Assembly (NCBI RefSeq): GCF_001429765.1
Contig: NZ_LMJB01000005.1
Location: 374,549 to 438,548, forward strand
Source of the DNA: Flavobacterium sp. Root901
GTDB taxonomy: Bacteria; Bacteroidota; Bacteroidia; Flavobacteriales; Flavobacteriaceae
Length of the DNA stretch: 64,000 nucleotides
Reading direction: 5' to 3'
The notes beneath the pieces are model-generated. The model did no database searches. It worked only from the letters and a program-made list of their open reading frames with translations, and was not told the origin of the DNA. Of this stretch, positions 35,360 to 43,677 are shown piece after piece. How positions within the stretch are numbered: the stretch's first letter is position 1; the number at the start of each line of letters is the position of its first letter. A program made the position numbers and the translations under genes.

Positions 35360-36754
35360 ATGAGTAAGACATTATTTGACAAAGTATGGGATTCACACGT
35401 TGTGCGTAAAATTGAAGATGGACCAGATGTGTTTTTTATTGACCGTCATTTCATTCACGAAGTTACGAGTCCTGTTGCTTTTTTAGGATTAAAATCAAGA
35501 GGCGTTAACGTTTTATACCCGGAACGTACTTTTGCAACTGCAGACCACAATACACCAACTATAAACCAGCATTTACCAGTTCAGGATCCTTTATCTGCCA
35601 ATCAGCTTCAGGCTCTTGAAGATAACGCAAACGAATACGGAATTTCGCACTGGGGATTAGGTCACCAAAAAAATGGAATTGTGCACGTTGTAGGCCCTGA
35701 AAACGGAATTACTTTGCCTGGTGCAACTATTGTATGTGGTGACTCGCATACGTCTACTCACGGTGCTTTTGGAGCAATTGCTTTTGGTATCGGAACTTCT
35801 GAAGTGGAGATGGTGCTTTCTACTCAATGTATTATGCAGCCAAAACCAAAGAAAATGCGTATTAACGTAAACGGACAATTAAGTAAAGGTGTAGGCCCAA
35901 AAGACGTTGCACTTTATATTATTGCACAGCTGACTACTTCTGGCGGAACTGGATATTTTGTTGAATATGCTGGTGATGTTTTTGAAAACATGACTATGGA
36001 AGGCCGTATGACAGTTTGTAACTTAAGTATCGAAATGGGTGCGCGTGGCGGAATGATCGCTCCAGACCAAACTACTTTCGATTTCCTTGAAGGAAGACTT
36101 TACGCTCCAAAAGGAGAAGCCTGGACAAAAGCTGTTGAATACTGGAAAACACTTAAAACTGATGCAGATGCTGTTTTTGATGCTGAATTAAACATCAAAG
36201 CGTCTGATATTGAACCAATGATTACTTATGGTACTAACCCTGGAATGGGAATTGGTATCACCAAACATATTCCGAACGCCAAAGAAGTTGAAGGCGGCGA
36301 GGAAACTTATAAAAAATCTCTTGCTTACATGGGCTTCAATGAAGACGATGTAATGATTGGAAAACAAATCGATTACGTTTTCTTAGGAAGTTGTACAAAT
36401 GGTCGTATTGAAGATTTTAGAGCTTTCGCTGAAATTGTAAAAGGAAGAAAAAAAGCAGATAATGTTACCGCTTGGTTAGTTCCGGGTTCTCACGTTGTTG
36501 AAGCGCAGATTAAAGAAGAAGGTATTTTGGATATCCTTACAGAAGCTGGTTTCGTATTACGTCAGCCGGGCTGTTCTGCTTGTTTAGCGATGAACGATGA
36601 TAAAGTTCCTGCCGGAAAGTACGCAGTAAGTACTTCAAACAGAAACTTTGAAGGTCGTCAGGGCCCTGGTTCAAGAACGCTTTTGGCAAGTCCAATTATG
36701 GCTGCTGCAGCTGCGGTTACAGGAAAACTAACAGATCCGCGTGAATTATTTTAG
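35360..36754 (+). CDS. leuC: 3-isopropylmalate dehydratase large subunit
   Basis: The 464-residue aconitase-fold subunit, with LeuD, isomerises 2- to 3-isopropylmalate in leucine synthesis. Visible family motifs are [27 protein letters not shown] with its cluster cysteine, and GCSACLAMN with the other two cluster ligands. The length is normal. It is the first gene of leuC-leuD-leuA/cimA-like-leuB. Its TAG stop codon forms the first bases of the repeat that fills the gap to leuD. Confidence 0.97.
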   Translation: MSKTLFDKVWDSHVVRKIEDGPDVFFIDRHFIHEVTSPVAFLGLKSRGVNVLYPERTFATADHNTPTINQHLPVQDPLSANQLQALEDNANEYGISHWGLGHQKNGIVHVVGPENGITLPGATIVCGDSHTSTHGAFGAIAFGIGTSEVEMVLSTQCIMQPKPKKMRINVNGQLSKGVGPKDVALYIIAQLTTSGGTGYFVEYAGDVFENMTMEGRMTVCNLSIEMGARGGMIAPDQTTFDFLEGRLYAPKGEAWTKAVEYWKTLKTDADAVFDAELNIKASDIEPMITYGTNPGMGIGITKHIPNAKEVEGGEETYKKSLAYMGFNEDDVMIGKQIDYVFLGSCTNGRIEDFRAFAEIVKGRKKADNVTAWLVPGSHVVEAQIKEEGILDILTEAGFVLRQPGCSACLAMNDDKVPAGKYAVSTSNRNFEGRQGPGSRTLLASPIMAAAAAVTGKLTDPRELF

Positions 36755-36908
36755 ATTGCAGATTTTAGATTGTAGATTTCTCGCTTTGTGGAATCTTCAT
36801 ATAAATTTCTTCAAATAAAATTCTAACATTATTTAAAACAAAATATTTTAGATCTATGTTTTAAGTTTTCAAAAGAAAATTTAAAATCTAAAATCTAAAA
36901 TCTAAAAT
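36752..36908. repeat. Intergenic repeat between leuC and leuD (word TTTAGATT)
   Basis: The left side reads TAGATTGCAGATTTTAGATT and continues TGTAGATTT. The right side has AAAATCTAAAATCTAAAATC (36882 onward), its complement in iterated form. It begins inside the leuC stop codon and ends nine bases before leuD. Both flanks use the same 7-10-base word in opposite orientation. Confidence 0.75.
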
Positions 36909-36916
36909 TCCAAAAA

Positions 36917-37513
36917 ATGGCATACGATAAATTTAATATACTTACCAGCAGTGCAGTGCCGCTGCCAATTGAGAACGTAGATACAGATCAAATCATCCCG
37001 GCCCGATTTTTAAAAGCTACAAAACGTGAAGGTTTTGGAGATAATCTTTTTAGAGACTGGAGATATAACGGAGACGATACTCCAAAAGCAGATTTCGTTT
37101 TAAACAACCCAACTTACAGCGGAAAAATTTTGGTTGGAGGAAAAAACTTCGGTTCAGGATCTTCTAGAGAACATGCTGCATGGGCGGTTTATGATTACGG
37201 ATTCCGAGCTGTAGTTTCTAGTTTCTTTGCTGATATTTTCAAAGGAAACTGTTTGAATATTGGTGTTTTACCAGTACAAATCAGCCCTGAGTTTTTGTCG
37301 AACATTTTCAAAGCTATCGAAGCTGATCCAAACACAGAATTAGAAATCAATCTTCCAAACCAAACCATTACCTTATTGTCAACCGGAGAGCAGGAATCCT
37401 TTGCTATTAATGGTTACAAAAAAAATAATCTTATTAATGGTTTTGACGACATTGATTATTTACAAGATATGAAAGAAGAAATTAAAGCTTTTGCTGATAA
37501 ACTTCCTTACTAA
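36917..37513 (+). CDS. leuD: 3-isopropylmalate dehydratase small subunit
   Basis: The 198-residue swivel subunit partners LeuC. It has the opening [35 protein letters not shown] and [12 protein letters not shown], which are characteristic of LeuD. The length is that of the bacterial type. It follows leuC at a distance of 162 bases, all repeat, and is followed by a terminator-like hairpin. Confidence 0.97.
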   Translation: MAYDKFNILTSSAVPLPIENVDTDQIIPARFLKATKREGFGDNLFRDWRYNGDDTPKADFVLNNPTYSGKILVGGKNFGSGSSREHAAWAVYDYGFRAVVSSFFADIFKGNCLNIGVLPVQISPEFLSNIFKAIEADPNTELEINLPNQTITLLSTGEQESFAINGYKKNNLINGFDDIDYLQDMKEEIKAFADKLPY

Positions 37514-37533
37514 TAGAAATCTCATTCAGGAAT

Positions 37534-37571
37534 ACAGACCCGACAGGTTTCAAAAACCAGTCGGGTCTTTC
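37534..37571 (+). terminator. Terminator-like hairpin after leuD
   Basis: AGACCCGACAGGTT (37536-37549) pairs with AACCAGTCGGGTCT (37554-37567) with one bulge, followed by TTTC. It lies inside the leu cluster, so it may cause partial termination or only stabilise the upstream mRNA. Confidence 0.65.
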
Positions 37572-37594
37572 TAAGTTAAATATTAGGAATATTA

Positions 37595-37716
37595 AACGCT
37601 GATTAAACAGATCTGCTATCGCAGAAACGCTGATTAATACGGATTTTTAATATTGATGAAAATAAAAATCCGTATTAATCAGCGTCTTCGCGAAAGCGAA
37701 TCCGTAAAATCAGCGT
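37595..37716. repeat. Intergenic palindrome (word ACGCTGATTAA)
   Basis: The left side has AACGCTGATTAAACAGATCT and, after GCTATCGCAG, AACGCTGATTAATACGGATT. The right side reads AATCCGTATTAATCAGCGT and AATCCGTAAAATCAGCGT. Halves are reverse complements with two word copies each, the same architecture as at 32733 but with a different word. Confidence 0.88.
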
Positions 37717-37764
37717 ATAACACAAGCATGTGTGCTTAACGAGTTAGAAATACAGAATATCAAT

Positions 37765-39285
37765 ATGGAAAAAAGAAAAATTGAAATAATGGATACAACG
37801 CTTCGTGACGGTGAACAAACCTCCGGAGTATCTTTTTCTGCTGCAGAAAAACTGACCATTGCGCAATTATTGCTGGAAGAATTAAATATTGATAGAATCG
37901 AAATTGCTTCGGCACGTGTAAGCGAAGGCGAATTTGAAGGCGTAAAAGGCATTATGTCCTGGGCTGAAGAAAAAGGCTACACCAACCGAATAGAAGTTTT
38001 GACTTTTGTTGACGGCGGGCTTTCTATTGAATGGATGAAAAAATCCGGAGCTAAAATTCAGAATTTACTAACTAAAGGATCACTAAACCATCTTACACAT
38101 CAATTAAAAAAAACACCTGAACAACATTTTTCTGAAATCGCTCAGGCTATTGCTTTAGCAAAAGAAAATAATATTGAAACCAATGTTTACCTGGAAGACT
38201 GGAGCAACGGAATGAGGAATTCTCCTGAATATGTTTTTCAGTATTTAGATTTCTTAACAAAACAGCCTGTAAAAAGAATTTTACTTCCCGATACATTGGG
38301 AGTTTTAATTCCGTCTCAGGCATTTGAATTTATTTCTAAAATCACAGCAAAATATCCAAATATTCATTTTGATTTTCATGCACACAATGATTATGATTTA
38401 AGTGTTGCCAATGTTATGGAAGCTATAAAAGCTGGAATTCATGGGCTTCATGTTACCGTTAACGGAATGGGTGAACGCGCCGGAAACGCACCTTTAGAAA
38501 GTACAGTTGCGGTTATAAATGATTATTTACCAGAAGTAAGCATCAACATAAAAGAAACATCATTATATTCTGTAAGCAAACTCGTAGAAACTTTTACGGG
38601 TTACAGAATTCCAGCCAACAAACCTATTGTAGGCGATAATGTCTTTACGCAGACTGCCGGAATTCACGCTGATGGTGACAACAAAAACAATTTATATTTT
38701 AATGATTTGCTTCCGGAACGTTTTGGAAGAAAAAGAAAATATGCGCTCGGCAAAACTTCAGGAAAAGCCAACATCGAAAAAAATCTTCAGGAATTAGGTT
38801 TAAAATTAAACAATGAAGATTTGAAATTGGTTACCCAAAGGATTATCGAGTTAGGAGATAAAAAGGAAACCGTTACCAAAGAAGATCTTCCGTACATTAT
38901 TTCTGATGTATTGGACAGTCATACTTACGAAGAAAAAATAAAAATTGAATCCTATATATTAGTACACTCAAAAGGAATGCGTCCGTCGACAACTTTATGC
39001 CTAAAATTTGACGGCGAAGTAATCGAGGAAAATGCGCAGGGAGACGGTCAGTTTGATGCTTTTATGAATGCACTTTCTAAAATTTACAAACAAAAGAAAT
39101 TAACTTTGCCCAAACTGATTGATTACGCTGTGAGAATTCCTCCAGGAAGTAGCTCCGATGCCTTGTGCGAAACAATCATTACCTGGACAAACAACGGAAA
39201 AGAATTTAAAACAAGAGGTTTAGATTCTGACCAGACCGTTGCAGCCATAATTGCAACACAAAAAATGTTGAATGTAGTTACCTAA
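37765..39285 (+). CDS. 2-isopropylmalate / citramalate synthase-like enzyme
   Basis: The 506-residue protein has a TIM-barrel HMGL-like domain with MDTTLRDGEQTSGVSF, the metal-binding FHAHNDYDLSVAN and NGMGERAGNAPLE. A linker and a C-terminal allosteric LeuA dimer domain (about 375-506) follow. Family members condense acetyl-CoA with a 2-oxoacid. By its place between leuD and leuB it is the leucine-pathway synthase, but the GEQTSGVS and HAHND variants are as close to citramalate synthase, so pyruvate is a possible substrate. I start at the ATG at 37765; a GTG at 37732 would add 11 residues from the repeat-flanking sequence. Confidence 0.85.
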   Translation: MEKRKIEIMDTTLRDGEQTSGVSFSAAEKLTIAQLLLEELNIDRIEIASARVSEGEFEGVKGIMSWAEEKGYTNRIEVLTFVDGGLSIEWMKKSGAKIQNLLTKGSLNHLTHQLKKTPEQHFSEIAQAIALAKENNIETNVYLEDWSNGMRNSPEYVFQYLDFLTKQPVKRILLPDTLGVLIPSQAFEFISKITAKYPNIHFDFHAHNDYDLSVANVMEAIKAGIHGLHVTVNGMGERAGNAPLESTVAVINDYLPEVSINIKETSLYSVSKLVETFTGYRIPANKPIVGDNVFTQTAGIHADGDNKNNLYFNDLLPERFGRKRKYALGKTSGKANIEKNLQELGLKLNNEDLKLVTQRIIELGDKKETVTKEDLPYIISDVLDSHTYEEKIKIESYILVHSKGMRPSTTLCLKFDGEVIEENAQGDGQFDAFMNALSKIYKQKKLTLPKLIDYAVRIPPGSSSDALCETIITWTNNGKEFKTRGLDSDQTVAAIIATQKMLNVVT

Positions 39286-39420
39286 GTTTCTAAGATGCTA
39301 AGTCGCTAAGGTTCTAAGAAATTGAACTTAGTAAGTTAGCATCTTAGTAGCTCAGAAGTTTAAAAAATAACCGCTAAGAAAAAACTTAGAATCTTAGCAA
39401 CTCAGAACCTTAGAACCTTA
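39283..39420. repeat. Intergenic palindrome (word CTAAG / CTTAG)
   Basis: The left side has iterated CTAAG words (TAAGTTTCTAAGATGCTAAG, GCTAAGGTTCTAAG). The right side has their complements (CTTAGAATCTTAGCAACTCA, GAACCTTAGAACCTTA). It lies between the synthase gene and leuB, and ends 11 bases before the leuB start codon. Confidence 0.82.
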
Positions 39421-39431
39421 AAATAAAAAGA

Positions 39432-40493
39432 ATGAAATTAAACATAGCCCTTTTAGCTGGTGACGGAATCGGACCAGAAGTAATAAATGAAGCTGTAAAA
39501 GTATCAGACGCTATTGCAAAAAAATTCAATCACGAGATAAGCTGGACTCCTGCTTTAACCGGAGCTTGTGCAATTGACGCTGTTGGTGTTCCTTATCCAG
39601 ATGAAACACACGAAATTTGTATGAAAGCTGATGCCGTTTTATTTGGAGCAATTGGTCATCCAAAATACGATAATGATCCAAGTGCACCGGTTCGTCCGGA
39701 ACAAGGTTTATTATTGATGCGTAAAAAATTAGGTTTATTTGCTAATGTACGTCCAACTTTTACTTTCCCTTCATTAATTGACAATTCCCCACTAAAAAGG
39801 GAAAGAATCGAAGGAACTGATTTGGTTTTCTTAAGAGAACTTACCGGCGGAATTTATTTTGGAGAAAAAGGAAGAAAAGACAACGGAGATACTGCTTTTG
39901 ATAATTGTGTTTACACAAGAGCCGAAGTTCAGCGTTTAGCTAAAAAAGGTTTCGAACTGGCGATGACAAGAAGCAAAAAACTTTGCTGCGTTGATAAAGC
40001 AAACGTATTAGAAACTTCACGTTTATGGAGAGAGACGGTTCAGGCAATGGAAAAAGATTATCCGGAAGTTACGGTTTCTTACGAATTCGTTGATGCTGTT
40101 GCAATGCGTTTAGTACAATGGCCAAACTCTTACGATGTATTAATCACAGAAAATTTATTTGGAGATATTTTGACAGATGAGGCTTCTGTAATTTCGGGTT
40201 CAATGGGATTAATGCCTTCTGCTTCTGTTGGAGAGCATACTTCATTATACGAGCCAATCCACGGATCTTATCCGCAGGCCACTGGATTAAATATTGCAAA
40301 TCCGTTAGCAACCATTTTATCTGCAGCAATGATGTTTGAAGATGCTTTTGGACTAAAAGAAGAAGCTGAGGCAATTAGATTTGTTGTAAACAAATCTTTG
40401 GCAGAAGGAATTGTAACAGAAGATTTGGCTTCAAAAGGAGCAAAAGCATACAAAACCAGCGAAGTTGGTGACTGGTTAGCTGCGAATCTATAA
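39432..40493 (+). CDS. leuB: 3-isopropylmalate dehydrogenase
   Basis: The 353-residue NAD-dependent enzyme oxidatively decarboxylates 3-isopropylmalate to 2-oxoisocaproate. The start LLAGDGIGPEVI, LRKKLGLFANVRP with its substrate arginines, FLRELTGGIYFGEKG, and the metal and NAD site LTDEASVISGSMGLMPSASV are all typical. The length is normal. It is the last gene of the leu cluster and is followed by a hairpin. Confidence 0.97.
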   Translation: MKLNIALLAGDGIGPEVINEAVKVSDAIAKKFNHEISWTPALTGACAIDAVGVPYPDETHEICMKADAVLFGAIGHPKYDNDPSAPVRPEQGLLLMRKKLGLFANVRPTFTFPSLIDNSPLKRERIEGTDLVFLRELTGGIYFGEKGRKDNGDTAFDNCVYTRAEVQRLAKKGFELAMTRSKKLCCVDKANVLETSRLWRETVQAMEKDYPEVTVSYEFVDAVAMRLVQWPNSYDVLITENLFGDILTDEASVISGSMGLMPSASVGEHTSLYEPIHGSYPQATGLNIANPLATILSAAMMFEDAFGLKEEAEAIRFVVNKSLAEGIVTEDLASKGAKAYKTSEVGDWLAANL

Positions 40494-40558
40494 TTTTGTT
40501 TCAGGTTTTATTTGTTTCAAGTTGGAAAAAGACTGAAACTTGAAACCTGAAACAAAAC
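40494..40558. repeat. Imperfect palindrome after leuB (word GTTTCA)
   Basis: The left side, with TTTGTTTCAGGTTTTA and TTTGTTTCAAGTT, faces AACTTGAAACCTGAAAC on the right. The loop is about 13 bases. It uses GTTTCAAG/GTTTCAGG words in the style of the other repeats, and starts at the leuB stop. Confidence 0.7.
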
Positions 40559-40562
40559 AACA

Positions 40563-40600
40563 TAAAAAAAGGGATCAATTTACATTGATCCCTTTTATAT
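40563..40600. terminator. Bidirectional terminator between leuB and the RRM gene
   Basis: AAAAAGGGATCAAT (40566-40579) pairs with ATTGATCCCTTTT (40584-40596), with A and T tracts outside. Confidence 0.88.
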
Positions 40601-40615
40601 TTTAGAAAAAAACTT

Positions 40616-40963
40616 TTAGTATCCTCCTCTGTTTCCGCGGTCATTTCCTCCACGGTTGTTTCCGTAACCTCCGCGGTCATTTCCACCACGATTGTTATTA
40701 AAACTTCTTCTTTCGCCTTCTGGTTTTGGCTCAGATTTATTTACAACAATTGTACGTCCTGAAACTACAGCTCCGTTCAATTCGTCGATAGCTTTTTGTG
40801 CCTCGCTATCATTTGGCATTTCAACAAAACCAAATCCTTTACTTCTTCCAGTAAATTTATCAGTAATAATTTTAACAGAGTCAACTGTTCCGTAAGCCTC
40901 AAAAGACTCTCTTAAATCTGCTTCCTCAATACTGAATGGAAGGCTTCCAACAAAAATATTCAT
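40616..40963 (-). CDS. RRM RNA-binding protein with Gly/Arg-rich tail
   Basis: The 115-residue protein has one RRM (about 1-80) with RNP2 IFVGSLPFSI and RNP1 SKGFGFVEM. The disordered tail (about 85-115) repeats RGGNDRGG and NNRGG. Such small RRM proteins are abundant in Bacteroidetes, which lack Hfq in many lineages, and they may act as RNA chaperones at low temperature. That role is knowledge of the family, not shown here. A -7 box TACATTTG is at 40987-40994. Confidence 0.93.
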   Translation of the reverse strand: MNIFVGSLPFSIEEADLRESFEAYGTVDSVKIITDKFTGRSKGFGFVEMPNDSEAQKAIDELNGAVVSGRTIVVNKSEPKPEGERRSFNNNRGGNDRGGYGNNRGGNDRGNRGGY

Positions 40964-40986
40964 AGATATTTATTTATAATAAAAGA

Positions 40987-40994
40987 CAAATGTA
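40987..40994 (-). promoter_or_regulatory. -7 box TACATTTG for the RRM gene
   Basis: A TAnnTTTG match on the minus strand, 23 bases upstream of the ATG at 40963. Confidence 0.45.
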
Positions 40995-41088
40995 GTCTTA
41001 TTTTTCTGTAATCTACTATATATTAGTTTATTTATGTTTTTATTTTGATTTCGAAAATCTGACCAATAAAATTAGGACTTCGCAAAAA

Positions 41089-41580
41089 TCAATTATGATG
41101 AACTATATCGCTCATTTCAATGGGTATTTTGTAGAAAACGCCTTCTGTAAAATTAATTTTTGGATTTTCGGTATCGCTTTCATCTTCATTTACAGCATTA
41201 AATTTAAATGTCCCGGAAATAGTATTCGTATCGGTATCATAATCCGTAATAACGATTTGCCCATTTCCAATATTTGTACCGGTAGAAAAGGACGCTGATT
41301 CGGCAGGAAGTGTATTTTCATAAGAAGCTTTAGAAACATCATTAACGCCTAAAACAAAAGTTTGTTCAGAAGAAGAAGCCGTTTGCAGTATAACATTTTC
41401 ATATCCCAAAGAACCCTCTACAATTACTGTCCCGTTTGCACCAAAATAAGCTTTGTATGTTTGCGCTCTCCAGAAAACATTATTTTTTAAAGTTTGAAAA
41501 GCAGGATTATTGAATTTTACATCCTCAGTACAAGATGTGAGTAGAAAGATAAATGATAAAAAGTAAAAATATTTTTTCAT
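41089..41580 (-). CDS. Lipoprotein of unknown function
   Basis: The 163 residues begin MKKYFYFLSFIFLLTSC, a lipoprotein signal with Cys17 as the lipidated residue. The mature part has beta-sandwich-like patterns (TVIVEGSLGYENVIL, NTISGTFKFNAVNEDES), as in small Bacteroidetes surface lipoproteins. The ATG at 41580 is chosen over one at 41613 because the -7 box TACTTTTG at 41600-41607 lies between them. The gene is alone between the RRM and ribosomal genes. Confidence 0.75.
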   Translation of the reverse strand: MKKYFYFLSFIFLLTSCTEDVKFNNPAFQTLKNNVFWRAQTYKAYFGANGTVIVEGSLGYENVILQTASSSEQTFVLGVNDVSKASYENTLPAESASFSTGTNIGNGQIVITDYDTDTNTISGTFKFNAVNEDESDTENPKINFTEGVFYKIPIEMSDIVHHN

Positions 41581-41599
41581 GAAAAAGATGAATTTAATG

Positions 41600-41607
41600 C
41601 AAAAGTA
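41600..41607 (-). promoter_or_regulatory. -7 box TACTTTTG that decides the lipoprotein start
   Basis: A TAnnTTTG match on the minus strand, 19 bases upstream of the ATG at 41580 and downstream of the alternative ATG at 41613. Transcripts from here can use only the shorter start. Confidence 0.5.
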
Positions 41608-41712
41608 CCGCATTATGAGAGAAATATTTAAAGTTTTGAGTCAAAAAAAAGCTAAAAATCTGTCTTCAATATATTTAATACCTTTTGAAACGGATAATTA
41701 ATAAAAAAATTA

Positions 41713-41720
41713 TATCTTTG
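41713..41720 (+). promoter_or_regulatory. -7 box TATCTTTG for rpsP-rimM
   Basis: A TAnnTTTG match 49 bases before the rpsP start codon. A TTTTG at 41683-41687 lies 25 bases upstream, slightly farther than usual for the -33 element. Confidence 0.55.
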
Positions 41721-41769
41721 CGCCCTTAATTAACAGAGGTCGAGTACCTCAAAATTTAATCATAAGATT

Positions 41770-42339
41770 ATGTCAGTAAAAATTAGATTACAAAGACACG
41801 GTAAAAAAGGAAAACCTTTTTACTGGGTTGTAGCTGCAGATGCACGCTCAAAAAGAGATGGTAAATACTTAGAGAAAATCGGTACTTACAATCCAAACAC
41901 TAACCCGGCAACTATCGACTTAAACCTTGATAGTGCAGTTAAATGGTTACACAATGGTGCTCAACCAACTGATACTGCAAGAGCAATTCTTTCTTACAAA
42001 GGTGCTTTATTGAAACACCACCTTGATGGAGGTATCCGTAAAGGAGCTTTAACTCAAGAGCAGGCAGATGCTAAATTAGCAGCTTGGTTAGAGGCTAAAG
42101 CAGGAAAAGTTGATGCTAAAAAAGATGGTTTATCAAAAGCACAAGCTGATGCTAAAGCTAAAGCTTTAAAAGCTGAAAAAGAAGTTAACGACAAACGTTT
42201 AGCTGCTGCAGCTCAGGCTGAAGCTGATGCTATCGCTGCTGCTTCTGCTACAGAAGAAGAGGCTGCTGAAGAAGTTGTTGCTGAAACAACTGAAGAAGCT
42301 CCTGCTGCTGAAGAGAATAACGAAACAACTGAAGCATAA
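41770..42339 (+). CDS. rpsP: 30S ribosomal protein S16 with acidic tail
   Basis: The first ~80 residues are a normal S16 (VKIRLQRHGKKGKPFYWVVAAD, LEKIGTYNPNTNP). It is extended by about 100 residues: a lysine- and alanine-rich helix (about 105-155) and an extreme Ala/Glu tail (155-189). S16 proteins of other phyla stop near 80-100 residues, whereas Bacteroidetes ones are long. The extension may sit on the ribosome surface. rimM follows 15 bases downstream. Confidence 0.95.
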   Translation: MSVKIRLQRHGKKGKPFYWVVAADARSKRDGKYLEKIGTYNPNTNPATIDLNLDSAVKWLHNGAQPTDTARAILSYKGALLKHHLDGGIRKGALTQEQADAKLAAWLEAKAGKVDAKKDGLSKAQADAKAKALKAEKEVNDKRLAAAAQAEADAIAAASATEEEAAEEVVAETTEEAPAAEENNETTEA

Positions 42340-42354
42340 TTTTACTTAGCGATA

Positions 42355-42879
42355 ATGCGTAAAGAAGAATGTTTTTATTTAGGTAAAATCGCTAAAAAAT
42401 TTAGTTTCAAAGGTGAAGTCCTGATCTATTTAGACACAGACGAACCTGAGTTATACGAAAATCTGGAATCAGTGTTTGTTGAACACAACAAACACTTGGT
42501 TCCTTTTTTTATTGAAACAAGTTCTTTACATAAAAACGACTTTCTCCGAGTTCGTTTTGAAGATGTAAATACCGAAGAAGATGCAGATGCCTTAGTTGGA
42601 AATGCTATCTATCTTCCTTTAACGATGCTGCCAAAACTTTCCGGCAACAAATTCTATTTCCACGAAGTTATTGGTTTTGAAATCGAAGACAAACGCTTGG
42701 GCGTTTTCGGAAAAATAGCTTCTGTTAATGATTCTTCTGCACAACCTCTCTTTGAAGTTTTAAATGGCGAAGTTGAAATTTTAGTTCCAATGATCGATCA
42801 TTTCCTTGTAAAAATTGATCGCGAAAACAAAAAAGTAATCATGGATCTTCCTGAAGGTCTTATTGAAATGTACTTATAA
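42355..42879 (+). CDS. rimM: 16S rRNA processing protein RimM
   Basis: The 174-residue 30S maturation factor binds the S19 region of the assembling head. It has an N-terminal RimM domain (FYLGKIAKKFSFKGEVLIYL) and a C-terminal PRC-barrel-like domain (about 98-170) ending in KVIMDLPEGLIEMYL. Typical length. The gene is 15 bases after rpsP, the usual rpsP-rimM pair, though trmD and rplS do not follow here. Confidence 0.95.
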   Translation: MRKEECFYLGKIAKKFSFKGEVLIYLDTDEPELYENLESVFVEHNKHLVPFFIETSSLHKNDFLRVRFEDVNTEEDADALVGNAIYLPLTMLPKLSGNKFYFHEVIGFEIEDKRLGVFGKIASVNDSSAQPLFEVLNGEVEILVPMIDHFLVKIDRENKKVIMDLPEGLIEMYL

Positions 42880-42969
42880 AAAGGTTTATTCGGTTAATTG
42901 TTTAATTGTTTAATCGAAAATTATACTTTTATTTTTCTGAAAATCTTCATTCTTTAACTTCTAATCCAA

Positions 42970-43677
42970 ATGTTTTCATTTAAACAATTTTCCGTTAAAC
43001 AAGACAAAACCGCTATGAAAGTTGGGACTGACGGCGTTTTACTAGGTGCTTGGGCTCCCGTTTCTCATAATCCATACAGTGTTTTGGATATAGGTGCAGG
43101 AACCGGAATTATTGCTTTGATGATTGCACAGCGTTCTGCCGCAGAACAAATTGATGCCCTGGAAATTGATGAAGATGCTTATGAACAAGCGGTTGAAAAT
43201 TTCGAAAATTCTCCCTGGGGTGATCGATTATTTTGTTTTCACGCTGGTTTAGACGAATTTATTGAAGAACCGGAAGATGAATATGATCTGATTGTTTCAA
43301 ATCCTCCATTTTATGCTGAAGATTATAAAACAGAAAACGAACAACGTGATTTAGCCAGATTTCAGGATGCCATGCCATTTGAAGAAATTGTTGAAGCAGC
43401 AGATTTGCTTTTATCTGAAAATGGAATATTTGCTATAATCCTTCCTTTTAAAGAAGAGGCAAAATTTATTAATTTAGCAAAAGAAGCTGAATTATATCCC
43501 CTAAAAATTACGCGCGTAAAAGGAACCCCATCTTCTGCAGTAAAAAGGAGTTTATTGGCTTTTAGCCGCGATGAGGTTTCAGAGATAAAAATTGACGAAT
43601 TAGTTATTGAAATTGACAGACATATTTATACCCCTGAATATATTGAGCTGACTAAAGATTTTTATTTAAAATTTTAA
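42970..43677 (+). CDS. tRNA1(Val) adenine-37 N6-methyltransferase family
   Basis: The 235-residue SAM-dependent enzyme has the Rossmann motif VLDIGAGTGIIALMIAQR and the catalytic NPPF in IVSNPPFY, the signature of N6-adenine methyltransferases. The opening FSFKQFSVKQDKTAMKVGTDG matches YfiC/TrmN6-type enzymes, which methylate A37 of tRNA-Val. Cytosolic. Its stop codon overlaps that of the convergent HlyD gene in a shared TTAA, so the two meet with no terminator between them. Confidence 0.9.
   Translation: MFSFKQFSVKQDKTAMKVGTDGVLLGAWAPVSHNPYSVLDIGAGTGIIALMIAQRSAAEQIDALEIDEDAYEQAVENFENSPWGDRLFCFHAGLDEFIEEPEDEYDLIVSNPPFYAEDYKTENEQRDLARFQDAMPFEEIVEAADLLLSENGIFAIILPFKEEAKFINLAKEAELYPLKITRVKGTPSSAVKRSLLAFSRDEVSEIKIDELVIEIDRHIYTPEYIELTKDFYLKF

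Noticed and set aside
42880..42969. GGTTAATTGTTTAATTGTTTAATCG after rimM as another word-iterated palindrome
   Set aside because: Only one arm with the repeated word is present; no complementary arm is visible, so it is not counted as a member.
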